Shown here piece after piece: positions 28,655 to 38,067 of a DNA stretch of 64,000 nt. Source of the stretch: Hyphomicrobium sp. (GTDB taxonomy: Bacteria > Pseudomonadota > Alphaproteobacteria > Rhizobiales > Hyphomicrobiaceae); the NCBI GenBank assembly GCA_030148725.1, contig JASBSU010000043.1, positions 1-64,000 on the forward strand, in the 5' to 3' direction. The position numbers were made by a program, and so were the translations under genes. Within the stretch, counting starts at the first letter, position 1. Each line of letters begins with the position of its first letter. The notes under the pieces were generated by a model. That model made no database searches. It was given only the letters and a program-made list of their open reading frames with translations, and was not told the origin of the DNA.

Positions 28655-28878
28655 GATTACCCCCTGATATCTCTCAAGGATATCGGTCCCGCTTGAGGCC
28701 ATAAGCGACCTCCGACTTCGTCAAAATGATGACCACGGATAAAGGGCGGTCGCGGCGCGAGCAAATCGCTTCAAATGCTCCCCGCCCCCTATCGATCTTC
28801 TTCACGTCTGGCCGCGAACTATCCGCGCCGCCGAGGCGAGAAGCGTCGCTGACCGGCGTCAGAACAAGGGAGATATCG

Positions 28879-29076
28879 ATGAACTGGGATCGCGTGGAAG
28901 GTAACTGGAAGCAGTTCTCCGGCAAGGTCAAGGAGCAGTGGGGCAAGCTCACCGATGACGACCTCGCCCAGGTCAACGGCAACCGCGAGCAGCTCGAAGG
29001 CTTGATCCAATCGCGCTACGGCTTCGCCAAGGACCAGGTGAAAAAGGCCGTCGACAACTGGCTGAAGACGCACTGA
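28879..29076 (+). CDS. CsbD family stress protein
   Basis: A 65-residue soluble protein. The whole sequence fits CsbD (MNWDRVEGNWKQFSGKVKEQWGKLTDDDLAQVNGNREQLEGLIQxRYG), a family of small abundant general-stress proteins in bacteria controlled by alternative sigma factors; molecular role unknown. AGGGAG lies 6-7 bases before the start. A strong terminator follows 19 bases after the stop, so it is monocistronic. Confidence 0.92.
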   Translation: MNWDRVEGNWKQFSGKVKEQWGKLTDDDLAQVNGNREQLEGLIQSRYGFAKDQVKKAVDNWLKTH

Positions 29077-29095
29077 CGCGCCCACCCTCCAGCGA

Positions 29096-29125
29096 AATAG
29101 CGCGGCCCCGCCGCGCTATTTTTTT
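29096..29125 (+). terminator. Terminator of the CsbD gene
   Basis: A perfect 10-bp stem AATAGCGCGG/CCGCGCTATT with a 5-base loop is followed by seven T. Confidence 0.93.
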
Positions 29126-29278
29126 GTGCGCAATCTGAGGCACGCGCCTGCGCCTTCCACCCCCAATCAAGTGCCGCGGTTCGCATTTGCGAGCCTGGGG
29201 AGAGCCAAAGAACGCGGTTTTCTATTACAGCGCCGCCCAATAGGCTTGCCGACAGATGGCGGCGAGGAGACGGATTAC

Positions 29279-30397
<1,119 letters not shown>

Positions 30398-30568
30398 AGC
30401 GGCCGGGGCCATAGGTTGCAGCTCCGATCCATCGAAATGTCAGGGTTCGGCAAAGCCTTAAGCGATCTTGTTATGGCAGATTGAGGAACGTTTTCGCCAC
30501 CTCGGGAGCTTCGGTCTATGCTCGAAGTGGTACCGAGCGGGGAACGCACCTTTGGCCGAGCGGATTGA

Positions 30569-31426
30569 ATGCACATGCAGCTGATCATGAAGCTCGCGTT
30601 GGGGCTGTTCGCCCTTTACGCCGTCATCGCGGTTGCGGCCTTCGTTCTTCAGCGCCGCCTCATGTACTTCCCCGATCCAGAGCGGGTCTCACCCGCCACT
30701 TTCGCCTTGCCGGGCGTAAAAGAGCGCATCATCGACGCCCCCGATGGCGCGCGGCTGATTTCCTGGTACGCACCCGCGGCTCCCGGCCAGCCGACGATCC
30801 TCTATTTCCACGGCAATGCCGGCAACCTCGCCACCCGCTCCGAGCGCATCCGGCGTTATGTCTCGCGCGGATACGGCGTGCTCTTCCTCAGCTATCGCGG
30901 TTACGGCGGGTCGACCGGCACCCCGAGCGAGCAGGCCAACGTCGCCGACGCCAAGCTCGCCTACGACACGCTGATCGCAGACGGCCTCGAGCCACAGGAC
31001 ATCATCGTTTACGGGGAGTCGCTCGGCTCTGGCGTGGCGGTCCAGGTTGCAGCCGACCGCGAGGTCGGCGGCCTCGTGTTGGATGCGCCCTACACCACCA
31101 TCGTCGACGTGGCCGCCCTCGCGTATCCCTATCTGCCGGTGCGGCCGTTCATGTTCGACCGCTACGAGAGCGTGAAGTATCTGCCGCGCGTGAAGGCGCC
31201 TCTATTGGTGCTGCACGGCGAGGCGGATCGCGTCATACCGGTCGAGATGGGGAGGGCGATCTATGCCGCCGCGAACGCGCCCAAGGAGATCGCCACGTTT
31301 CCGCGCGCCGGACATTCCGACCATCACCTGTACGGCTCGTACGATGAGATGTTCCGCTGGATCGATGCCTTGATGCGCAGCCAGGTGCAGGATACCGACC
31401 AGCGTCTCAAGGGCGCTGCGCAGTAG
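30569..31426 (+). CDS. Alpha/beta-hydrolase, membrane-anchored (BEM46/YfhR-like)
   Basis: A 285-residue serine hydrolase with an N-terminal membrane helix (MKLALGLFALYAVIAVAAFVLQ) and the oxyanion motif ILYFHGNAGN. The nucleophile Ser is in YGESLGSG, the acid Asp probably in HGEADRVIP and His in RAGHSDHH. This is the BEM46/ABHD13 family, also seen as YfhR; substrates are unknown. It is monocistronic, convergent with rpsU across a shared hairpin. Confidence 0.85.
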   Translation: MHMQLIMKLALGLFALYAVIAVAAFVLQRRLMYFPDPERVSPATFALPGVKERIIDAPDGARLISWYAPAAPGQPTILYFHGNAGNLATRSERIRRYVSRGYGVLFLSYRGYGGSTGTPSEQANVADAKLAYDTLIADGLEPQDIIVYGESLGSGVAVQVAADREVGGLVLDAPYTTIVDVAALAYPYLPVRPFMFDRYESVKYLPRVKAPLLVLHGEADRVIPVEMGRAIYAAANAPKEIATFPRAGHSDHHLYGSYDEMFRWIDALMRSQVQDTDQRLKGAAQ

Positions 31427-31469
31427 CAGCTGCCGCGACCAGGCGGACGCCAAAAATTCGCCAACGACA

Positions 31470-31501
31470 AATGCGCCCATGAGCATGGCTCAGGGCGCAT
31501 T
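31470..31501. terminator. Bidirectional stem-loop between the hydrolase gene and rpsU
   Basis: AATGCGCCC (31470-31478) pairs with GGGCGCATT (31493-31501), and inside it TGAGC pairs with GCTCA, giving a 14-bp stem with one bulge. It lies between two convergent genes and can serve both. Confidence 0.72.
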
Positions 31502-31525
31502 CCGAAACTTCAGGCCGCAGAAAAC

Positions 31526-31774
31526 TTAGCGGCGCGGACCAGCGGCAGCAGGAGCGGCCGCCTTGCCGGGAAGCAGACCCTCGCGCTGAGCCCGCTTGCG
31601 CGCCAGCTTGCGGGCGCGGCGAACGGCTTCAGCCTTCTCGCGCGCTTTGCGCTCGGAGGGCTTCTCGAAATAATTGCGGAGCTTCATCTCCCGGAAAATG
31701 CCCTCGCGCTGCATCTTCTTCTTGAGCGCCTTGAGAGCCTGATCGACGTTGTTGTCGCGGACGAGAACCTGCAA
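31526..31774 (-). CDS. rpsU: Ribosomal protein bS21
   Basis: An 82-residue small-subunit protein near the anti-Shine-Dalgarno site of 16S rRNA. The sequence (L)[42 protein letters not shown] is typical of alphaproteobacterial bS21, with an Ala/Pro-rich tail. The family starts at MQVLVRDNN, which here needs a TTG start at 31774; AAGGAAG lies 8 bases before it. The in-frame ATG at 31822 would add 16 residues not found in the family. A TTG start may lower its translation. Confidence 0.9.
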   Translation of the reverse strand: MQVLVRDNNVDQALKALKKKMQREGIFREMKLRNYFEKPSERKAREKAEAVRRARKLARKRAQREGLLPGKAAAPAAAGPRR

Positions 31775-31925
31775 GCGGCTGCTTCCTTTGCCTGACCTTT
31801 TGACCAATAGAAAATGCGGCATCGGGACGGCGGCTGAGCCACCAGCATCCTGTCTGCCGTTGAGGATGGCCGCTTCACTAGCAAAAGGCAGTTAAATTGT
31901 CCATGCGCCGCGTCGAGACTATTTC

Positions 31926-33011
31926 TCAGCCCACGGTGGATAGGGGGAACAGCCTGTTGACGTGGCCCATTTTGCGGCCCGGACGGGCTTCGTTCTTCCC
32001 ATAGAGATGCACGCAGACACCAGGTTCGGCCGCGAGCTGAGGCCAAGCGGCCACATCATCCCCGATCAGATTGGTCATCTGGCAGTCGGAATGACGCTCG
32101 GTCGCACCCACAGGCCACCCGGCAACCGCCCGAATATGGTTCTCGAACTGACCGATGCCGCAGCCGTCCATGGTCCAGTGGCCGGAATTGTGCACCCGCG
32201 GGGCGAACTCGTTGAGAAGCAGCGGCGTCGGCCCCTCGCCGACATAGAACATCTCGACCCCGATGATGCCCACGTAGTCCAGCGCCGCCGCCAGCTTGCC
32301 GGCGATATCGCGCGCCAGCGCCTGATGCGCCTCAGGAAGAGCGCTCGGCACGGTCGAGGTGCGCAGGATGCCACCCTCGTGATGGTTCTGAGGAATGTCG
32401 TAGAAGGCCGTCGTGCCATCGAGCCCGCGCACCAGCAGCACCGACACCTCGAACTTGAACGGCACCATCGCTTCGAGCGTCGCCGGGGCGCGCCCGATGG
32501 CGTCGAAAGCAACGGCGATGTCGTCAGCCGATTGCAGGCGCGCCTGTCCCTTGCCGTCGTATCCGAGCCGCCGCGTCTTGAGGATCGACGGCGCACCCAC
32601 CTTTGCCACCGCCGCCGCGAAGTCGTCCGGGCCATCGACGGATGCAAAGCGGGGGAGCGGCAGGCCGAGCGCTTCGATGAAGCTCTTCTCGAGATAGCGG
32701 TCCTGCGCCACTTCCAGCGCCTTGAGACCAGGCCGCACCGGACGCACCTGTTGCACGGCAGCGCCCGCCGCGACCGGCACATTCTCGAATTCATAGGTGA
32801 CGACGTCCGTCTCGGCAGCGAACTTCGCGATCTTTTCCAGATCCTCGTAGGGACCGATGGTCGTCGCGACGGACACGTCGGACGCAGGTCCGGGCACGTC
32901 GCTATAGATGCGGCACTTGAAGCCGAGCTGCGAGGCGGCAACTGCCAGCATGCGCCCGAGCTGTCCCGCGCCCAGGATGCCGATGGTCGAGCCGGGAGGA
33001 AGTGGCTGCAT
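31926..33011 (-). CDS. purK: 5-(carboxyamino)imidazole ribonucleotide synthase
   Basis: A 361-residue ATP-grasp enzyme of purine synthesis that carboxylates AIR with bicarbonate. The N-terminal motif GILGAGQLGRMLAVAA and ATP-grasp segments (SILKTRRLGYDGKGQARL, LLNEFAPRVHNSGHWT) are conserved. It follows purE by 12 bases on the same strand, and both act in sequence (PurK then PurE), so they form an operon. Confidence 0.96.
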   Translation of the reverse strand: MQPLPPGSTIGILGAGQLGRMLAVAASQLGFKCRIYSDVPGPASDVSVATTIGPYEDLEKIAKFAAETDVVTYEFENVPVAAGAAVQQVRPVRPGLKALEVAQDRYLEKSFIEALGLPLPRFASVDGPDDFAAAVAKVGAPSILKTRRLGYDGKGQARLQSADDIAVAFDAIGRAPATLEAMVPFKFEVSVLLVRGLDGTTAFYDIPQNHHEGGILRTSTVPSALPEAHQALARDIAGKLAAALDYVGIIGVEMFYVGEGPTPLLLNEFAPRVHNSGHWTMDGCGIGQFENHIRAVAGWPVGATERHSDCQMTNLIGDDVAAWPQLAAEPGVCVHLYGKNEARPGRKMGHVNRLFPLSTVG

Positions 33012-33023
33012 CAGAACCGCCCC

Positions 33024-33518
33024 TCACGCATTCTTCGGAGCCTCGGCGACGCTCGCGGTGCGCGCGGCACGGTAGGCTTCTACGCGCTTCATGAGATCGG
33101 CATCGTTGGTCGCGAGGATCTGCGCGGCAAGGATACCGGCGTTCGTGGCCCCGGCCTCGCCGATGGCCAGCGTTCCGACCGGCACGCCTGCGGGCATCTG
33201 CACGATGGAATAGAGCGCGTCTTGACCGTTGAGCGCCGTCACCGGGATCGGCACCCCGAGCACCGGCACGAGTGTCATCGAAGCGGTCATGCCCGGCAGG
33301 TGTGCGGCGCCACCGGCTCCGGCGATGATCACCTTGAGGCCGCGCGATTGGGCTGATTTTGCATATTCGTAAAGGCGATCCGGCGTCCGGTGCGCCGAGA
33401 CGATCCGCGCCTCGTAGGGGACCTTCAGCTCATCGAGGATTTCGGCAGCCTTCTTGAGCGTCGGCCAGTCGGACTGGCTGCCCATGATGATGCCGACGAC
33501 GGCTTTCCCGGTGCTCAT
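33024..33518 (-). CDS. purE: N5-carboxyaminoimidazole ribonucleotide mutase
   Basis: A 164-residue class I PurE converting N5-CAIR to CAIR. The active-site loop [21 protein letters not shown] and [10 protein letters not shown] are all present. ATG at 33518 gives the family N-terminus; the longer frame to 33626 is unsupported. The ribosome site is weak. First gene of the purEK operon and divergent from the MFS transporter gene. Confidence 0.96.
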   Translation of the reverse strand: MSTGKAVVGIIMGSQSDWPTLKKAAEILDELKVPYEARIVSAHRTPDRLYEYAKSAQSRGLKVIIAGAGGAAHLPGMTASMTLVPVLGVPIPVTALNGQDALYSIVQMPAGVPVGTLAIGEAGATNAGILAAQILATNDADLMKRVEAYRAARTASVAEAPKNA

Positions 33519-33717
33519 TTTTGCTGCGGCTTTGCTTCGGCGGGCCGAAAGAAAGCGCGGGATTACAGGAGCCGGACGACCAAGACAAGTGTCTCGTGCG
33601 ACTTGGCGGTTTCTTAGCCTCGCCACGCCAGTATCCCGGAACTGGCGAACCGATGCCCGGAAGGGCGGGCGTCCACGTCCGCCAAGCTACCGAGGGATGT
33701 CGGAGGGACGCACTAAA

Positions 33718-35055
33718 ATGGACGATGCGCGCACCCGGAGGGCGATCGCCGCCGGCATGATCGGCAACGTTCTGGAATGGTATGACTTCGCCATTTACGG
33801 CTTCTTTGCCGTATCGATCGGCCACCACTTCTTTCCCAGCCAAGATCCCCTCGCGCAGCTCCTCGCCGCCTTCGGCGTTTTCGCTGCTGGATACCTCATG
33901 CGCCCGCTCGGCGGTATCCTGATCGGTCATGTCTGCGACAGCTTCGGACGCCGCGCGGCGCTTGTCGTCTCGGTGACGGCCATGGCCGTGCCGACCTTCC
34001 TCATCGGCCTGCTGCCTGACTACGAGGCTATCGGCGTGATGGCGCCCATCGCGCTGACGGCCCTGCGCATGTTGCAGGGCGTCGCCCTCGGCGGCGAGTA
34101 CCCGAGCTCGATGGTGTTCCTCATCGAGCACGCACCGGAAGGACGGCGCGGAAGAATGGGCGCGCTCGCGGGCATCGGCGCTGTCTCGGGACTGCTGCTC
34201 GGCTCTCTTGTCGGAACTCTTCTCGCCGCGCTGATGCCTGCCGAGGCTCTCGAAGCCTGGGGCTGGCGCATCCCGTTTATCGCCGGTCTCGGTATCGGCC
34301 TGCTCGGCAACCTCCTGCGCCGCCACATCGCCGAAACGAGCCCTGAGACGCGCAATGGCAGCCTGCCCATAGTCGAAACGGTGCGCCACCATTGGCGGCT
34401 GGTCGCACGCATCGCCGCGGTCGCAGCCTTCAACGCCGTGCCGTTCTATTTGCTGTTCGTGTTCCTCGTCAGCTCGATGCAGGTGATCGACGGCTTTGCG
34501 CCCGAGACCGCCCTCAAGATCAACACGCTGAGCATGACGACGCTCATTCCTTGGTTTCTCGTCGGCGGCTGGCTGACCGACCGCTATGGACGCAAGCCCG
34601 TGATGCTGGCGTCCGCTGCCGTGGGTTTCGTTGCGGCGTGGCCGCTGTTCTGGCTGATGAATGTGCCCGACCCTGCCGCGGTCCTTGCAGGGCAGCTCGG
34701 CTGCGCGGCTTTCATCGGGATGTTCAGTGCCGGACTGCCCGCGATCATCGTCGAGGCCGCTCCGGCGCATGTGCGCTGCACGGCTGTTGCTCTCGGCTAC
34801 AACCTCTGCCTCGGTATCGTCGGTGGATTAACGCCGTTCGGGGCGACGCTGCTCGTCGAGCGAACCGGCGACAACCTCGCGCCGGCCTTCCTCGTCATGG
34901 GCGCCGCCGTCGTCGCGTTCCTTGCCGTCCTGACGTTCAAGGAAACCTACCGCGAGCCCCTGGAGGGAGCGGTCATCGATCCGCACGCCTCGAAGGCTAC
35001 GAGGCCTCTGCGCGATGCGTCTGTGGGGAGCTGGGCCGCGCCAGCTACGCGATGA
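33718..35055 (+). CDS. MFS transporter, metabolite:H+ symporter type
   Basis: A 445-residue inner-membrane carrier with 12 predicted helices. The start (GNVLEWYDFAIYGFFA), loop 2-3 motif (GHVCDSFGRRAALV) and GEYPSSMVFLIEHAP mark the MHS family (ProP, ShiA, KgtP), which import compatible solutes, citrate, ketoglutarate or shikimate with protons; the substrate cannot be assigned. ATG at 33718 has GGAGGG about 10 bases upstream. Its last 11 bases overlap the convergent small gene. Confidence 0.87.
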   Translation: MDDARTRRAIAAGMIGNVLEWYDFAIYGFFAVSIGHHFFPSQDPLAQLLAAFGVFAAGYLMRPLGGILIGHVCDSFGRRAALVVSVTAMAVPTFLIGLLPDYEAIGVMAPIALTALRMLQGVALGGEYPSSMVFLIEHAPEGRRGRMGALAGIGAVSGLLLGSLVGTLLAALMPAEALEAWGWRIPFIAGLGIGLLGNLLRRHIAETSPETRNGSLPIVETVRHHWRLVARIAAVAAFNAVPFYLLFVFLVSSMQVIDGFAPETALKINTLSMTTLIPWFLVGGWLTDRYGRKPVMLASAAVGFVAAWPLFWLMNVPDPAAVLAGQLGCAAFIGMFSAGLPAIIVEAAPAHVRCTAVALGYNLCLGIVGGLTPFGATLLVERTGDNLAPAFLVMGAAVVAFLAVLTFKETYREPLEGAVIDPHASKATRPLRDASVGSWAAPATR

Positions 35056-35251
35056 TGTCGGGGAGAAGCTGATCCTCGACCGCCATCATCCGATCCTTGA
35101 TGGCGAGCTTGCGCTTCTTCAAGCGCTTGACCAGCAGCTGGTCGGCGGACGCTGAATCTTCGAGCAAAATGATTTGATCGTCCAGCTCGCGGTGCTCCGC
35201 CCTGAGCCGGACGAGCTCATCCCGAAGCTCTCTCTCGTCGATGCGCTTCAT
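35045..35251 (-). CDS. YdcH/DUF465 family small coiled-coil protein
   Basis: A 68-residue, highly charged helical protein (MKRIDERELRDELVRLRAEHRELDDQIILLE...QLLVKRLKKRKLAIKDRM). The pattern LxxEHRxLDxxI...LKKRKLxLKD is that of DUF465/YdcH, a common alphaproteobacterial family of unknown function. ATG at 35251 fits the family better than ATG at 35278. A second, divergent member lies at 35514. Confidence 0.82.
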   Translation of the reverse strand: MKRIDERELRDELVRLRAEHRELDDQIILLEDSASADQLLVKRLKKRKLAIKDRMMAVEDQLLPDIIA

Positions 35252-35513
35252 TAGCCGGCTGGTGACGCCCCTCTTCACGACCGCGCGAGCGGGCGGACTA
35301 TCATCCTGTTCCTACAATATAGCAAGCGGTTGGCACGAATGATGCGGGTCCCGCAACGGGTTTGTCGCGAGCCGCGCCGACATAAGCATCACTAATGCGC
35401 GAGCAGCCATTTTCATCAAAAATTCCACTCCAAGGGAACCCTTCTCCCGTTGGACATCGCCACAATCCTCTGGCACGCTGTGCTGTGTCTTCAACAACTC
35501 ATGGAGGTCCATA

Positions 35514-35693
35514 ATGGCGCTTGCAGCTCATATCGCAGAGCTATCCGAGAAGCACCGGCTCCTCGAGCGTAGAATTGAAGAGGAGGTCTCTCGCCCCGGT
35601 TCCGACGACCTCGAAATCTACCGCCTGAAAATGGAAAAGCTGAAGCTCAAGGACGAGATCGTTCGTCTTTGCGACGGTGAGACAAGGCACTAG
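35514..35693 (+). CDS. Second YdcH/DUF465-like small protein
   Basis: A 59-residue charged protein (MALAAHIAELSEKHRLLERRIEEEVSRPG...IYRLKMEKLKLKDEIVRL). The spacing of LSEKHRLLERRI and LKMEKLKLKDEI is the DUF465 pattern. GGAGG lies 6 bases before the ATG. It pairs head-to-head with the DUF465 gene at 35045-35251 across 262 bases; two divergent paralogues side by side is a common alphaproteobacterial arrangement. Confidence 0.82.
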   Translation: MALAAHIAELSEKHRLLERRIEEEVSRPGSDDLEIYRLKMEKLKLKDEIVRLCDGETRH

Positions 35694-35719
35694 CAGCCGC
35701 CAAATCCCTCCAATCCAAC

Positions 35720-35742
35720 AGGCGAGCGGCCACCGCTCGCCT
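35720..35742 (+). terminator. Hairpin between the DUF465 and acyl-CoA synthetase genes
   Basis: A perfect 10-bp stem AGGCGAGCGG/CCGCTCGCCT with loop CCA, between convergent genes, followed by CTCTAT on the plus strand. Confidence 0.6.
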
Positions 35743-35801
35743 CTCTATCGTGCCCCCATACGCCGTGCGCCGGATGAGCGCCACCTGGTGAGCGGACGTG
35801 C

Positions 35802-37430
35802 TTACGCGTCCTTGGCCATCTCGCGCAGCTTGAACTTCTGGATCTTGCCGGTCGACGTGCGCGGCACTTCCGCAAACACGATGTGACGCGGGCACTTGTA
35901 CTTCGCGAGCCGGTCGCGGCACCACGTCATCAACTCATCCATCGTCGCATCCATGCCGGGCCGCAGTTCGACGAACGCGCACGGCGTCTCGCCCCACTTG
36001 TCGTCAGGCTTTGCGACCACCGCGCAGTAGGCGACGGCCGGATGCTTGTAGATGACATCCTCGACCTCGATCGAGGAAATGTTCTCGCCGCCCGAGATGA
36101 TGATGTCCTTCGAGCGATCCTTGAGCTGGATGTATCCGTCCGGATAGAGCACCCCCAGATCGCCCGAATGGAACCAGCCGCCCTCGAACGCTTCGGCGGT
36201 CGCGCTGGCGTTCTTCAGGTAGCCTTTCATCACGATATTGCCGCGGAACATGACCTCGCCGATGGTCTGCCCGTCCGCCGGCACGCGCTCCATCGTCGTC
36301 GGATCCATGACCGTCAGATCCTCGAGCGCCAGGTAGCGCACGCCCTGCCGCGTCCGTTTGAACGCCCGGCCGGCCTCGTCGAGATCGTTCCAGTCGACAT
36401 TCCACTCGTTGACGACCGCCGGCCCATAGGTCTCGGTGAGCCCATAAAGGTGCGTCAAATGGAATCCGGCTGCCGCCATCGCGTCCATAACGGACTGAGG
36501 TGGCGGCGCTGCCGCGTGATTGAACGAAACTTTGTGCGCGATCTCCCGCTTCTCGTCCGGCGTTGCATTGAGCAGCGTCGCCATGACGATCGGCGCGCCG
36601 GAGATATGCGACACGCGATGCTCAACGATGGCGTCGTACATAGCCTTCGCCCGGACCCAGCGCAGGCAGACGTGCGTTCCGGCGACCGCTGACAGCGACC
36701 ACGGGAAACACCAGCCGTTGCAGTGGAACATCGGCAGCGTCCACAGGTAGACCGGATGCTGCCCCATGCCCGCTTCGAGATTGTTCGCGTAGCACATCAG
36801 TGCCGCGCCGCGGTGATGGTAGACGACGCCCTTCGGGTTGCCTGTCGTACCGGACGTATAATTGAGCGAGATGGCGTTCCACTCGTCGGACGGCATCTTC
36901 CAGTCGAAGTCCGGATCGCCGGTCGCCAGGAACGCCTCGTATTCGACATCGGAAAGGCGTTCACCCGTCTGCGGAAACTCCGAATCGTCGTAGTCGACGA
37001 TGGGCGGCTTCACCTTCGCCAGCTCCAGCGCCGCCTTCGACAGCGGCGCGAACTCGCGGTCCGTGATGTAGAATTTTGCTTCGGCGTGATCGAGCTGGAA
37101 GGCGACGATAGGCGCATCGAGGCGCGTATTGATCGTATGCAGCACCGCTCCGATCATCGGCACCGAGTAGTGCGCTTCGAGCATCGCCGGCGTGTTCGCC
37201 AGCATCACCGACACCGTATCGCCCTCGCCGATCCCCGCCTTCGCCAGCGCCGACGCGAGCCGCAGGCAGCGCCCATAGAACTCAGCGTAGGTAAAACGCT
37301 GGCCCCCGTGGATGATCGCCGTGTGGTTCGGGTAGACGAGCGCCGCCCTCTTGAGGAACTGCAGTGGCGTCAGCGGCTGGTAATTGGCGGGGTTCTTGTC
37401 GAGATTCTCGTCAAACGGATTGGCGATCAT
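35802..37430 (-). CDS. Acyl-CoA synthetase (AMP-forming, medium/long chain)
   Basis: A 542-residue ANL-superfamily ligase making acyl-CoA through an acyl-adenylate. The P-loop YTSGTTGNPKGVVYHHRG, the A5 motif HLYGLTETYGP, A7/A8 (HSGDLGVLYPDGYIQLKDRSKDIIISGGENISS) and the A10 lysine in PRTSTGKIQKFKLRE are present. The N-terminal pattern resembles the plant AAE/medium-chain acyl-CoA synthetase clade (NPANYQPLTPLQFLKRAALVYPNHTAIIHG). The acid substrate cannot be told. It is monocistronic by spacing. Confidence 0.88.
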   Translation of the reverse strand: MIANPFDENLDKNPANYQPLTPLQFLKRAALVYPNHTAIIHGGQRFTYAEFYGRCLRLASALAKAGIGEGDTVSVMLANTPAMLEAHYSVPMIGAVLHTINTRLDAPIVAFQLDHAEAKFYITDREFAPLSKAALELAKVKPPIVDYDDSEFPQTGERLSDVEYEAFLATGDPDFDWKMPSDEWNAISLNYTSGTTGNPKGVVYHHRGAALMCYANNLEAGMGQHPVYLWTLPMFHCNGWCFPWSLSAVAGTHVCLRWVRAKAMYDAIVEHRVSHISGAPIVMATLLNATPDEKREIAHKVSFNHAAAPPPQSVMDAMAAAGFHLTHLYGLTETYGPAVVNEWNVDWNDLDEAGRAFKRTRQGVRYLALEDLTVMDPTTMERVPADGQTIGEVMFRGNIVMKGYLKNASATAEAFEGGWFHSGDLGVLYPDGYIQLKDRSKDIIISGGENISSIEVEDVIYKHPAVAYCAVVAKPDDKWGETPCAFVELRPGMDATMDELMTWCRDRLAKYKCPRHIVFAEVPRTSTGKIQKFKLREMAKDA

Positions 37431-37648
37431 GGGCAGCCGGCGCTCACTGAAGGTCCGCAGCGGAATATCTGCTCTATTGCCAAAACGCTAGCGAAAGCAA
37501 CTCGCTCTATCAATGTTCATCTGACTGCCCAAATGCTGGGCGGTGCCGCGCTGCAATCCTCCAGATTTTTAACAGCGCCGTCTGTCGCGACGGAAAATAA
37601 GACGCTAGGCTGTTCTCCGGTACATGGTCCGCTATGTGGGAGAAGGCC

Positions 37649-37729
37649 ATGAGCGAGCTCAAGCAGCAGTCCATCGCACTTTGGATCTTGCTGATGCTGC
37701 TGATCCTGGTGCCTTGGGCATTCGAATAG
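37649..37729 (+). CDS. Predicted 26-residue membrane peptide
   Basis: A very short frame, MSELKQQSIALWILLMLLILVPWAFE, with a charged head and one hydrophobic helix of about 17 residues. GGGAGA lies 5 bases before the ATG; an in-frame ATG five codons upstream (37634) is an alternative. It stands alone between the acyl-CoA synthetase promoter side and the hairpin repeats. The evidence is ribosome site plus helix only; it may not be translated. Confidence 0.42.
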   Translation: MSELKQQSIALWILLMLLILVPWAFE

Positions 37730-37850
37730 CCCAGAGCTTCGAATAGGGCGGTGCTGACGTTTCGTTGATTGTCGCTGGCGGGCGCCGCGCGCCGGTCGTC
37801 CATTTTGCGCGTCCCGCAAAGGACCGTTGCCCCTACCCGCACCGCCTCTT

Positions 37851-37947
37851 CGCTGCGCAGCGGCAAGCGCCCAAGGGCGCCGCGCCTAGGCGCGGCCATC
37901 AACGCGCGCGACAACACCCGCAAGAAAAGCCTGTCTCCGCTCGTGTC
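37851..37947. repeat. Triple-hairpin repeat, copy 1
   Basis: Three adjacent hairpins: CGCTG/CAGCG (37851-37862), GCGCCC/GGGCGC with loop AA (37867-37880) and CGCGCC/GGCGCG with loop TA (37881-37894), then a less conserved 45-base tail ending CTCGTGTC. Tandem with copy 2, 13 bases apart. Stems are preserved but their sequence differs from the other copies. Read on the minus strand it lies downstream of trcR. Confidence 0.75.
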
Positions 37948-37960
37948 GCTAGCAAAAAGC

Positions 37961-38058
37961 CGCCGCGTAGCGGCAAGGGCGCAAGGCGCCCCGCGCCTTA
38001 GGCGCGGCTATCCACTCGCACCCGCTCAAAGCACAACAAGCTTCTCTCAGCTTGTGTC
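37961..38058. repeat. Triple-hairpin repeat, copy 2
   Basis: Hairpins GCCGC/GCGGC (37962-37974), GGGCGC/GCGCCC (37977-37991) and CGCGCC/GGCGCG (37992-38006), then a tail ending CTTGTGTC. On the minus strand it begins 9 bases after the trcR stop codon, so it would be transcribed in the 3' untranslated region of trcR. Confidence 0.78.
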
Positions 38059-38067
38059 AGCGCTAAA

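Noticed and set aside
32413-33356. A 464-residue plus-strand frame opposite purK and purE
   Set aside because: Antisense shadow; the minus-strand frames match purine-synthesis enzymes throughout.
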